Part shown: positions 37,032 to 45,638 of the stretch, piece after piece
Position numbering within the stretch: the stretch's first letter is position 1
Layout: the number at the start of each line of letters is the position of its first letter
From: Duncaniella dubosii
GTDB lineage: Bacteria > Bacteroidota > Bacteroidia > Bacteroidales > Muribaculaceae
Assembly (NCBI RefSeq): GCF_004803915.1
Contig: NZ_CP039396.1
Coordinates: 2,418,001-2,482,000 of the forward strand
Reading direction: 5' to 3'
DNA: 64,000 nt
Program-made: the position numbers and the translations under genes
The notes under the pieces: generated by a model
Seen by the model: only the letters and a program-made list of their open reading frames with translations
Told to the model about the DNA's origin: nothing
Databases searched by the model: none

Positions 37032-37565
37032 TTATTCAATCACTTTATCAATTCCATTGTCCTTATTGACTTCCGGCACAATCAAGTTGAATGTAATACC
37101 ATCGCCGTCTGCACCTTCCAGCATAACCTTATGTGCAATATCTTCCTTGATACCATACATATCGGTCAATTTGCTGATAGCGTTAACAGCGACAGAGCGT
37201 AGAGCAGCCGGAGATTGAGTGTTGCCCCAGCGATCAACCACCATCAGAGTAGAACACTCATCAGCAATTTTCAATAGGGTTTCAGTCAATCTGGGGCGTA
37301 GTGTTGTTGCGTCAACTAATGTTTCGCTTCTTAACTGGTCTATGCGATCCCGAATATCATCGCGTGTTATAAGCTGCCGAACGGCAATGGCGACTTCAAC
37401 CTCATTTTTTGTATGCTCTTCAACCCCATCTTTAGAGGGATCAAACAGCGCCCCTGTATTCCCGTTGAATACAAGGTCAAAGGTTTTGCGCGCATTGCCG
37501 TTATATGGTGAAGGCCCGCAGGCATATACCAGGCAGAACTTCTCTTCTTGGTCTGTGAGCTTCAT
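37032..37565 (-). CDS. Terminase small subunit-like protein
   Basis: 177 residues. It starts with the Terminase_2 pattern KLTDQEEKFCLVYA, has a helical central part (RQLITRDDIRDRIDQLRSE) and ends in a longer region (ALRSVAVNAISKLTDMYGIK) typical of TerS oligomerisation. It should recognise phage DNA for packaging. It is unusual that TerS and TerL are separated by the lysis genes. Confidence 0.7.
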   Translation of the reverse strand: MKLTDQEEKFCLVYACGPSPYNGNARKTFDLVFNGNTGALFDPSKDGVEEHTKNEVEVAIAVRQLITRDDIRDRIDQLRSETLVDATTLRPRLTETLLKIADECSTLMVVDRWGNTQSPAALRSVAVNAISKLTDMYGIKEDIAHKVMLEGADGDGITFNLIVPEVNKDNGIDKVIE

Positions 37566-37635
37566 TTTCTATTGTCTATAAAAATTATTGTTCTTTTATA
37601 GATAATAGAAAACTTGCTCATCTAAACTCAATATC

Positions 37636-38154
37636 TCATTTCTCTGATGAATTACTACGCAGATTTTGGTTCATAATTTGGTGTCGGAACAACTTTACAA
37701 TCCCTTGCAGACATTGCTCAATTCGCTCCATCGTATTCAATTCAGTCATATTAAAATTGAACTGAAGTGCATATCCACCGATATATGCAAGCACTTTCCC
37801 GGTTTTCTCATCACTTATCTGACAGATGTCTAAATCCTCTCTTTCCCGGAACATCATCACTCCAGTTGTAATTGAATCAAGATAGGCTTCAGGCATACCA
37901 TTTTCATCAATCAGCTGAATGGGTGTTGGATGATTTACACGCTTCATCTGAACGACCTGATTATGATTGACATTGACGGTATCGGACTTTACATCTATCT
38001 TTTTTTCGCTCTCAAACTTGGGCTGGAAAGTAGTCTTGTCAGACTTTGACTGCACAACATCTTTATGCACATTGGCATTTACAGCTTGTGCAACTGCATC
38101 ACTGGCCGGTTTCATCGTTCCAGTGGCTTTATCAAATTTGAACTCTGTTTTCAT
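37636..38154 (-). CDS. Hypothetical phage protein
   Basis: 172 residues. The first 70 are Lys/Val/Asn-rich and probably disordered. The rest forms a compact domain (PTPIQLIDENGMPEAYLDSI, FNFNMTELNTMERIEQCLQ). No family recognised. It sits between TerS and the exonuclease. Confidence 0.6.
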   Translation of the reverse strand: MKTEFKFDKATGTMKPASDAVAQAVNANVHKDVVQSKSDKTTFQPKFESEKKIDVKSDTVNVNHNQVVQMKRVNHPTPIQLIDENGMPEAYLDSITTGVMMFREREDLDICQISDEKTGKVLAYIGGYALQFNFNMTELNTMERIEQCLQGIVKLFRHQIMNQNLRSNSSEK

Positions 38155-38156
38155 AA

Positions 38157-38942
38157 TTATATCTTGAAATGATCCCTAAGTTTCTCTCGTTTTTCAGCAG
38201 TTAGACCTCCGACTTCAGTACCACCACCAGCAGACTGTGAGCGCATCCTTGCAGTGAGCACTCTTACGATTTCTCTGGTAGCAGTCACATCAGCGTCTGC
38301 ATCGTGAGCGTCATCCAGATCAATGCCCAGACGCTCTGCCATAGCCTCCAGTTTCCAAGTAGTGATACTCTTGTCATTATCAAAAGTGAGCTGAGAAAGG
38401 AGGATTGTGTCAAGTTGAGTGGGCTGGAAGTTACCCCAGAAATCCTTGGCTCCCCGGACAAGTTTGATAAATCTTGCCCAGACTCCAGTATAGAGCATAA
38501 TCTGCTGCATAAATCCATTATCAAATAACGGATTCTGACCGATCATAAAGGGCTTGTTTGAAGCCACCACTGGGAAGGTATTTCTTTCAATGAAGTCGCA
38601 GATCTCATTACATACATCTTCCAAAGGTTTGCCTTGCTTATAAAGCAAATCCATAGTGATTCCACTTATATCCAAAGCTGTGGAACCATACTCCATCAGC
38701 TCTTCCTCTTCTTCTGCATCGTACTTATTTTTAAGCACTTTTCTTTTGGGCTTGCCGATGTCTGCTTTCTTACTGTAAGGATAGATATAAGAATTATACC
38801 TATCTATCACTTCAAAGGTATCGAGACGAACTGCATGAAGTGATATTTGAGTCGCGGCACTTCTGGTACAGTCAAGACCGCCGGTTTCAAAGTCATAGAA
38901 TATTCCAACAATGATATTGCCTTTTTCAACTGGTGCTGCCAT
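38157..38942 (-). CDS. DnaQ-like 3'-5' exonuclease
   Basis: 261 residues with the DEDDh exonuclease motifs: FYDFETGGLD (Exo I Asp and Glu), a mid-domain Asp in SNKPFMIGQNPLFDNGF, and HDADADVTATREI (His and Asp). It is probably the proofreading subunit for the phage DnaE polymerase encoded two genes upstream in the operon. Confidence 0.88.
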   Translation of the reverse strand: MAAPVEKGNIIVGIFYDFETGGLDCTRSAATQISLHAVRLDTFEVIDRYNSYIYPYSKKADIGKPKRKVLKNKYDAEEEEELMEYGSTALDISGITMDLLYKQGKPLEDVCNEICDFIERNTFPVVASNKPFMIGQNPLFDNGFMQQIMLYTGVWARFIKLVRGAKDFWGNFQPTQLDTILLSQLTFDNDKSITTWKLEAMAERLGIDLDDAHDADADVTATREIVRVLTARMRSQSAGGGTEVGGLTAEKREKLRDHFKI

Positions 38943-38943
38943 C

Positions 38944-39843
38944 TTATTTGTTTTTAATTTCTTCGTAAATACGTTCTATTTCCTTAAATAGCTCTGCCTT
39001 TTTGCCATTGTTGACAATCACATAATCATAATCCTCATCATTGAGGTTACGGCGCTCATCTCGACGGAGCCGGGTCTCATCAATCCCAGATTTACGGCGC
39101 AGAGCCTTATCTCGCTTAATCAGCACAGTATGGATATCGTAAACTTCTCCGAAGTCATTTCGCAGATTTTCCAGCCCCTTTTCATCAATCACATAAACAG
39201 TGCATGGGCCAAAGACTTGCCATTTGGTAGCATAATAATAATATCCACCAAAATGAGCATAAGCAATCAACTCCGTTTTGTCTGGAACGATGTCAATGAA
39301 ATGATGATCACGCCCCTCCACTTCCGTAGGTCTGGGAGGTCTGGTTGTAAAGGAGCAAATCACATTTGCCTCTTTATGGTACTTCAGGTGTAACGAGGCC
39401 AAGGTCTTACCACAGCCAGAGCCACCTACAATACACATGATTTTTAATTTTTCCATATCTGTTTGTGGATTTAAGTATTGTTCTATTCGATAGTTAAGAA
39501 TCTCCTTCATCAGCATTTTGAGTCTGGTAGGTGTGACCCGGCCACGCTTTCTACTGCCTTTAGATGAGATCTGCAAATTACGTTTTATCATATTGACTTG
39601 TACTTGCTGGGGATCTCGCCAATGATACCACGCAATCGCATCGCCATTTTCATCAAAGAGATTGGGCATGATAAAATTCTCAATCTTATCATGGTATATG
39701 GTGAGGTCACGAGCCTTGGCAATGGCAGCCTGAATACGGTACCAGCCTCTATAACTGGTACCGGCACATTCAAGCCTGAATTTGCGAAGCTGCTCTTGAA
39801 CCTGACCGTCCAACTCTTCGCGTATGTCAATTAAAAAAGACAT
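38944..39843 (-). CDS. Guanylate kinase-like protein with N-terminal extension
   Basis: 299 residues. From about residue 133 there is a P-loop (CIVGGSGCGKTLASLHLKYH) and the guanylate kinase substrate signature SFTTRPPRPTEVEGRDHHFID, followed by the lid region. The first 130 residues form a basic helical domain (KRNLQISSKGSRKRGRV) of unknown role. A phage GMP/dGMP kinase would supply dGTP for replication alongside the ribonucleotide reductase. It lies beside the polymerase and exonuclease. Confidence 0.78.
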   Translation of the reverse strand: MSFLIDIREELDGQVQEQLRKFRLECAGTSYRGWYRIQAAIAKARDLTIYHDKIENFIMPNLFDENGDAIAWYHWRDPQQVQVNMIKRNLQISSKGSRKRGRVTPTRLKMLMKEILNYRIEQYLNPQTDMEKLKIMCIVGGSGCGKTLASLHLKYHKEANVICSFTTRPPRPTEVEGRDHHFIDIVPDKTELIAYAHFGGYYYYATKWQVFGPCTVYVIDEKGLENLRNDFGEVYDIHTVLIKRDKALRRKSGIDETRLRRDERRNLNDEDYDYVIVNNGKKAELFKEIERIYEEIKNK

Positions 39844-39844
39844 A

Positions 39845-42841
39845 TCAAATCAATTTTAAGAATGAGCTTTTACCGATTTGAAGAGTATTCTTCTCATCAT
39901 AATCACTCCATTTTATGTTGACCACAGCGACAATCATACGACCCTCTGCCTTCCTCAGTTCCTTCTTCCAAATATCCCAATCATCCCAAATTGTTAGAAT
40001 ATTGGTTTCGGTATTCTGCTGAAGTTCAATCTTGCCAAAGTGCTTGGTCTCACCAGTTCGCCTATCCTTATAAGACCTATCAGTTACAGAGCAAATGGCA
40101 GCGCATATCACGCCCTTCCGAACCTCATAGAATATATTATTCAGTTCTGAGAACTCAATGTACTTATAGGCCGAAACACTTTTAGGCTTCTCCAGATTGT
40201 CATATATTCTCTTATAGTCAATAGTTCCGTGACCTGAGACGGCTATTTGCTGACGGCTCCACCAATAATGCTTATCACGCATATCTTCCGGAATATCTTT
40301 TTCTGTCAGCTTAAATCCTAAGAGACTGGCTGCACTCTCTAAGAGACCATATCGCTCCAATACTGAACCGACGTTTTCAATCTGGTCAAACGCGCCAGCA
40401 AAGATGAGGTTCCTGACGCTTCTCGCTGTTACCGGGCAACGCTCACGAACTTCTGCTGTGCCCTCATCTTCAAAACTTTTGAACTTGCTCTTGAAAATAC
40501 GCTTGATGAAATCCTCCAGATTATAAAATTCGCCATATAAATTGCGTTCTTGAACGATATACTTCACAGCCTTCGGTCCCAACTGTTTGATACGAGATAA
40601 AGACCAGTATATCTTATTGTTCTTAAAATCGGCTGTGAAATTCTCACCTGAGATATTGATGTTGGGCTTCTCCAATTCGGTACCTCCCACAGTCTTAATT
40701 TCATTCATCAAGACCGCCATTTTATCTTCATCCTGATCTCGCAACACTACAGTGTAAAAGGCAGTCGGATAATATGTCTTTAACCACGCTCCGACATAAG
40801 CGGTCAGTCCATAGGCAGTAGCGTGGGAATTACACGTCACCACGCCTTTACCGGTAAGAAATGTGTGATATGGATGCTCCATTTCCACATCATATACGGC
40901 AGTGTTGCATAAGAACTCCACTGAAACAACTTGAACGACAGCTGTACCTAAGCCTTTACGCCCCATTTTTACTCGCCCCATTTCATAGTGAGCCTTCTTA
41001 TGACAACTGGGGCAGAGTGTTCTGATGTTGGAATAATTTTCTCCGACATCAGAATGATCACCATTGACATGATGGATCTCCAGACGCTTTAGGCGCCGGC
41101 CACATTCTTCACAATAATCTTTTTTGAGGTGATTCTTGTAATATTCAAGTTTAGTATAGTTGGAATCACGAGTCAGAAAACCCTTATGCCCCTTTTGAAC
41201 ATTCAAAGTATGACTTTCTACATGGTCGTTTGAATGATAACGAGTATTATTCAATCCACCCTTATCTGTAAACCGATAAGAAGTATCTTCCTTGATCCAA
41301 CCTACACGGATATACATAAAATCCTCTCCTGGGATTAATTCATCAGTACGCTTCTGACCATTTAATGTTGGGTGCTTATGATTGTCTGTTACATCTATGG
41401 TACTGCCATTAGCCAAAGTGATACGATAGACTGGCCGGACACCCTGGTAGCGGATATCCACAATTCGATTGATGACCAACTTATCATCTTCATTTAGAGA
41501 CCAGCAAGTTCCATAGCCATACTTACGATACTTGTTTCTAAGAGCAAGCCGACCGTTTTCCTTGGCCCACTGGTAATCATTCCTTGTACGCCACATATCT
41601 CCGATGTTAATCCGGGTGCCAGAACCTTTCTCCTTATGTCTGCCCCAAAGATATTCATGGCCGGCAATACAAGCATTGAATGAATACTTAGCCGCATCTT
41701 CAACATTGCTCCAGATTTGGTCGGCCGCCTCTTTAGGACAACCGTTTTGTTTTGCTCCGGCAAAAAATTTGTCCTGAAACTTACGCACCTTCTCCAGCTT
41801 CTTTTTACTCAAAGCCTTTACAAGATTCACACCGTCACCAAGGCTAAGTCCACCGACTTTCTGAGCCACACGCGAAATCTGCTCCTGATATACCATCTGA
41901 GCAAAGGTGTCTTTCAAAATTTCGTAAGTACCCCAAAGATAAGTAGGCTCATACTCACCTCGCTTTGCCCGGACATAATTGTCAGCAGCACCAGAATCCA
42001 AAGGTCCCGGACGGAACAAAGCAACCGAAGCAATCAGATCATTGATATTGTCCGGCGCAAGACGTTTGATAAATTTTGTAATGCCCTCGCCACCCATCTG
42101 GAATACGCCCTGAGTGTTTCCGTCACGGATGATCTTAAAAACCTTCTCGTCATTCAGGTATTTTGAGGCTATTTCAAGAATATTATACTTGACACCGTAC
42201 TCACTTTCCACAAGATTAAGTGTATCAGAAAGCCTGGTAAGCTCCTTAATACCCAGCACGTCGTTTTTCAAGATACCAATAGCGTCAATATCATTACCTG
42301 ATATTTCGGACACAAGCAAATCTCCCATCTTTCTGATAGGAAGCAGGTCAAAGCACTCGACACGCTCTCCCTTGACATATTCAGGAGTGATAATGAGTGC
42401 AGAGGCGTGAATACCAGCAGAACGTGCTTGACCCATAATCGGCAATATCTCTTCAAAGACATCAGGATATTTCTGAATGAAATCCCTCATGCGCTTATCG
42501 GTCGAAGCCATCTTCATCAGGTCAGTCCACGTCATATTATCATCCAATATGGCTGTCAAATAATTGGTGGTGGCCTGAGATATTTTATGGGTACGAGCCA
42601 CATCCTTGATTACAGACTTAATCTTCTCAGTGGTGAATGTACCAGCAGAAAAGACACGCTGGAGGCCGTCTTTATTGTAACGTCTCTCCAGATACGCCTT
42701 AACTTCATCACGACGTACTGCGCTAAAGTCGGAGTCAATATCTGGAAGAGAACCGTGATTTCGTTTTACATATCCGTCACCGGCATAGCAGTCAGATACA
42801 AGTTGAGTGTCAGTCTTATGAGTTATGCGTTGGATTTTCAT
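39845..42841 (-). CDS. DNA polymerase III alpha (DnaE), C-terminal piece with intein
   Basis: About 998 residues from the ATG at 42841 (MKIQRITHKTD). It carries the palm aspartates SLPDIDSDF, the fingers (FQMGGEGITKFIKRLAPDNI, FRPGPLDSGAADNYVRAKRG) and the C-terminal HhH/OB parts (IYWSLSRIKQLGPKAVKYI). A 281-residue intein interrupts it at FNA/SHATAYG. The N-terminal half of the polymerase is the separate upstream ORF, whose end overlaps this start by 26 bases. The frame remains open upstream to 42922, but that part looks non-coding. Confidence 0.88.
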   Translation of the reverse strand: MKIQRITHKTDTQLVSDCYAGDGYVKRNHGSLPDIDSDFSAVRRDEVKAYLERRYNKDGLQRVFSAGTFTTEKIKSVIKDVARTHKISQATTNYLTAILDDNMTWTDLMKMASTDKRMRDFIQKYPDVFEEILPIMGQARSAGIHASALIITPEYVKGERVECFDLLPIRKMGDLLVSEISGNDIDAIGILKNDVLGIKELTRLSDTLNLVESEYGVKYNILEIASKYLNDEKVFKIIRDGNTQGVFQMGGEGITKFIKRLAPDNINDLIASVALFRPGPLDSGAADNYVRAKRGEYEPTYLWGTYEILKDTFAQMVYQEQISRVAQKVGGLSLGDGVNLVKALSKKKLEKVRKFQDKFFAGAKQNGCPKEAADQIWSNVEDAAKYSFNACIAGHEYLWGRHKEKGSGTRINIGDMWRTRNDYQWAKENGRLALRNKYRKYGYGTCWSLNEDDKLVINRIVDIRYQGVRPVYRITLANGSTIDVTDNHKHPTLNGQKRTDELIPGEDFMYIRVGWIKEDTSYRFTDKGGLNNTRYHSNDHVESHTLNVQKGHKGFLTRDSNYTKLEYYKNHLKKDYCEECGRRLKRLEIHHVNGDHSDVGENYSNIRTLCPSCHKKAHYEMGRVKMGRKGLGTAVVQVVSVEFLCNTAVYDVEMEHPYHTFLTGKGVVTCNSHATAYGLTAYVGAWLKTYYPTAFYTVVLRDQDEDKMAVLMNEIKTVGGTELEKPNINISGENFTADFKNNKIYWSLSRIKQLGPKAVKYIVQERNLYGEFYNLEDFIKRIFKSKFKSFEDEGTAEVRERCPVTARSVRNLIFAGAFDQIENVGSVLERYGLLESAASLLGFKLTEKDIPEDMRDKHYWWSRQQIAVSGHGTIDYKRIYDNLEKPKSVSAYKYIEFSELNNIFYEVRKGVICAAICSVTDRSYKDRRTGETKHFGKIELQQNTETNILTIWDDWDIWKKELRKAEGRMIVAVVNIKWSDYDEKNTLQIGKSSFLKLI
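40829..41671 (-). mobile_element. HNH-type intein in DnaE
   Basis: 281 residues, beginning with Cys (CIAGHEYLWG) and ending with VVTCN before extein Ser. The splicing block TLANGSTIDVTDNHKHPTLN supplies the block B His. The centre holds an HNH endonuclease with two CxxC pairs (CEECGRRLKRLEIHHVNGDH, TLCPSCHKKAH). The penultimate residue is Cys rather than the usual His. The insertion point in the FNxSHA motif is four residues downstream of where the cyanobacterial split DnaE intein sits. Confidence 0.92.
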
Positions 42842-44579
42842 GCAGAAGTTTGTGGGGTAAGGTGTGAAGTAAATCACAGTTATCAAACTGAATGTCATCA
42901 CCTTCTTGCAACTCATCTGCATAAACGGTCAGTTGTTCACCATCTCTGATTACAACTAACTCCGCATCCTTGTCAAGCAAGAGTATTGTATCATTATCAA
43001 AGGCCACCTCAAAATAATCTGAGGATTCAATATCATCAGCCATAATCGTTACCTTATCCGGCTCCAAGCCAGCACGCTCCGGCAACAAGAAGCGCTCGAA
43101 AATCAAATCGTACTTCAGAGGATCAATAAATGTGATACCCATCAGATAAAGAAGTAAACAGCCACCGGCAGAGCCTCGACCAATTCCAGTCAAGATTCCG
43201 TTTTCTTGTGCCCAGTTTAGCTCATCTCTTTGAATGAGAAAGTAATCTACATTGTCGGTACTTTCGATTACATATTTTTCATATTCTACACGCCTACGAT
43301 AAACTTCTTCTTCTCCTTCCGGCACCAGCTTTCGGAAGCCATCTTCAATCAGCTCTCGAAACATAGTGAGAGTATCACCATATTTTGCCTGCTCCTGGGG
43401 TGTCATATCATACTTAGGGGCATAATTGTCACTCAGGTCATAGGCGGCAGTTGCATTTTCTATGATGTCAGCAGTAGCAGCGCACATATCATAAAAAACC
43501 TCATCATCATATCTATCTGAGAACAGGGCACGAAATTCAGCATAAATCTCATCAATAGTTTTCAGATACTGTTTATATGATTGCTCGTGCGCGGCGCCGG
43601 TATCGACTTTATTCAAAATGATTTTGGTACGCCAGTCCTCTTTGTCAAGATAATACACATCCTGAATCAAAACTGGACGTATATTCATCGAATATTCCAG
43701 ATTGCCCAGATAGAAGTTGTCAAAATACGCTTTCTGGCTCTGCAACAATGTTGAGTCTATTCTGTCAGCACGATACTCGGTCGTATCTACCTGAAAATAT
43801 ACCCACCCATCAAAAGCGTCCACAAAATCCTGCAAGGCGTTCTTGTTTTCGGTAAGCCAATGACCACTCCATTTATCAAAAACTAAAGTATTGCCTTCAG
43901 CAAGATTTAGTAATGTGATCAGGTCAATTTCCTTGGTTTCAAAGCTATCTACCGCAACTGCTTTTTGAATACGCAACATATTCCTAAATCCTTGCTGAGT
44001 AGCGGCGTATATCTTAACGCCGACTTTATCCAGACCAATTCGTACTGTCAGGGAATATCCAAAACAATATTTCAGTCCAGCATCAGTAGCTGACTGTTGC
44101 AAATCCAAGGAAGCAGCCATAGTATTCCTATCAGCAACTGCAATGCCCTTATATCCAAGGAATTTTGCCTTGGCACACCAGTCTTTTAATAAGCCACTAC
44201 CATTCAGTAACTCAAAACCTGAATGTAAGCCTAATGGGTAAAACTCACACTCATGTTCAAACTTCGGAGATTCACCTACATACCGAAGTATTTTGAACTG
44301 GAGGTCAGAAGGATCCTTACGAATGTCGATATAGTACCACCGACACCCAAAAGGAAATACAATATAATAAATCTCATCTGCTATCAGATAAGAATAATTC
44401 TCGATACTGTTGAAAACCACATCCCCATCCTTAGTCTGCCTGAAGATATGATCATAGTTATCCTGAATGAGACAACGGCCAAATCCAGGGATAACAAGAA
44501 CATCCTTCCTCAAAGAATATATGAGATTATGGTTATCCAGCCATTCTTTTAATGATACCACCTCTTTCATCTCATCCAA
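42816..44579 (-). CDS. DNA polymerase III alpha (DnaE), N-terminal piece
   Basis: 587 residues. After about 140 residues of unknown type comes a PHP domain (LGLHSGFELLNGSGLLKDWC, GYKGIAVADRNTM). The start of the polymerase palm follows, with GILTGIGRGSAGGCLLLYL and IDPLKYDLIFERFLLPERAG. The expected next motif, PDIDSDF, is not here but in the following ORF. Instead the protein ends in a 75-residue tail (TILLLDKDAELVVIRDGEQL then TVYADELQEGDDI) recalling part of a Hint/intein fold. It overlaps the primase gene by 8 bases. Confidence 0.85.
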   Translation of the reverse strand: MDEMKEVVSLKEWLDNHNLIYSLRKDVLVIPGFGRCLIQDNYDHIFRQTKDGDVVFNSIENYSYLIADEIYYIVFPFGCRWYYIDIRKDPSDLQFKILRYVGESPKFEHECEFYPLGLHSGFELLNGSGLLKDWCAKAKFLGYKGIAVADRNTMAASLDLQQSATDAGLKYCFGYSLTVRIGLDKVGVKIYAATQQGFRNMLRIQKAVAVDSFETKEIDLITLLNLAEGNTLVFDKWSGHWLTENKNALQDFVDAFDGWVYFQVDTTEYRADRIDSTLLQSQKAYFDNFYLGNLEYSMNIRPVLIQDVYYLDKEDWRTKIILNKVDTGAAHEQSYKQYLKTIDEIYAEFRALFSDRYDDEVFYDMCAATADIIENATAAYDLSDNYAPKYDMTPQEQAKYGDTLTMFRELIEDGFRKLVPEGEEEVYRRRVEYEKYVIESTDNVDYFLIQRDELNWAQENGILTGIGRGSAGGCLLLYLMGITFIDPLKYDLIFERFLLPERAGLEPDKVTIMADDIESSDYFEVAFDNDTILLLDKDAELVVIRDGEQLTVYADELQEGDDIQFDNCDLLHTLPHKLLHENPTHNS

Positions 44580-45591
44580 GATTAAATTCTCTGACTGTTT
44601 TTAGATTATAGGCAAATACTTCATAGATGTCCTCGACATCCATTTCATCCCAGTCTTTGCCAACTCCATCTGGGATGTCTGCAATCAACACATCGAAGTA
44701 TTTATCCAGCTCCATAGCTATCCGGGCAGTTGTCTCTTTAGCGTCATTATCATACCCGATAACAATCTGCTCCACCCCTTTTTTCTGGAGTTTATACATC
44801 TGCTCTTGGCTAATCTTTTTTCCAAAAGTTGCTACCGGCACAATGTGCTTATTATCATACAACTCCAGCTTACGATTGAGTCCAACCACATCAAACGGCC
44901 CCTCGCAGAGTATTACCGAATGAGTGGTGCCAGACTCAATCGCATCATAGTTATAAAGCATTTTTGAGAAGCCGTTACCTTCACGCTCATCGGAGTTCTT
45001 ATACCGACGGATTTTGTAATGGTGCCGGGCATTATAGCTATCAATTTCTTCTTTGCTGAGTATGCTGCGCGCTACAAAACCAACGATACGGCCCTCATCT
45101 CGAATTTCAAGAATGATGTAATCTTCATATTCTCGCTCAATACAGCGATTAGTGCCAACTGGGAAATACTCATAATCATCTACCACCCATCCACGCGACT
45201 TCAAATAAGCGTTTTTGTAACAGCGCTTATATCCATTAGGCATAGAGATTTTCACAAGCTCGTCATCAAGCTCGTCATCCAACAATGCTGAGATGTCGGT
45301 CTCTTCATCGTCAAGTTCTACGGTCTCTGCTGGAAGGAGATCTTCTCGGTCAAGAGCTTTGAGGGTATCTTTCAGAGAACCAAAACGACGATTACAATGG
45401 TAGCAATTTGACATTCCAAAACGCTTCTTACCGACATTATTGCCGACATAGATACCATATTTGAAGCCATCATGCCCACAAAAAGGACAGTTGGGAACCA
45501 ATATATTTCTTCTGGATCCATCCATCTTACCGCCCAAGTCGTATAGTAACTCATCGGCAATGGATCGCTGAATTTCTGGTGATAAAATCAT
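44572..45591 (-). CDS. DNA primase (DnaG-like, TOPRIM)
   Basis: 339 residues. An N-terminal zinc ribbon (CPFCGHDGFKYG...CYHCNRRFG) is followed by a TOPRIM domain with the catalytic Glu in VILCEGPFDVVGLNRKLEL and Asp pair in IVIGYDNDAKETTARIAMEL. It is shorter than bacterial DnaG and lacks an obvious helicase-interaction domain. It makes primers for the phage replisome and sits between helicase and polymerase genes. Confidence 0.9.
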   Translation of the reverse strand: MILSPEIQRSIADELLYDLGGKMDGSRRNILVPNCPFCGHDGFKYGIYVGNNVGKKRFGMSNCYHCNRRFGSLKDTLKALDREDLLPAETVELDDEETDISALLDDELDDELVKISMPNGYKRCYKNAYLKSRGWVVDDYEYFPVGTNRCIEREYEDYIILEIRDEGRIVGFVARSILSKEEIDSYNARHHYKIRRYKNSDEREGNGFSKMLYNYDAIESGTTHSVILCEGPFDVVGLNRKLELYDNKHIVPVATFGKKISQEQMYKLQKKGVEQIVIGYDNDAKETTARIAMELDKYFDVLIADIPDGVGKDWDEMDVEDIYEVFAYNLKTVREFNLG

Positions 45592-45638
45592 TTATGTATT
45601 CCTGTCATATCACTGCTTTCATCAAATTCATAAAAGGC

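Noticed and set aside
42816..42922. Split intein joining the two DnaE pieces, like the cyanobacterial one
   Set aside because: The start of the C-terminal piece lacks the HN-type end before the extein and the VYD-type block F; the tail of the N-terminal piece has no initiating Cys and no TxxH. Only a loose Hint-like strand pattern remains.
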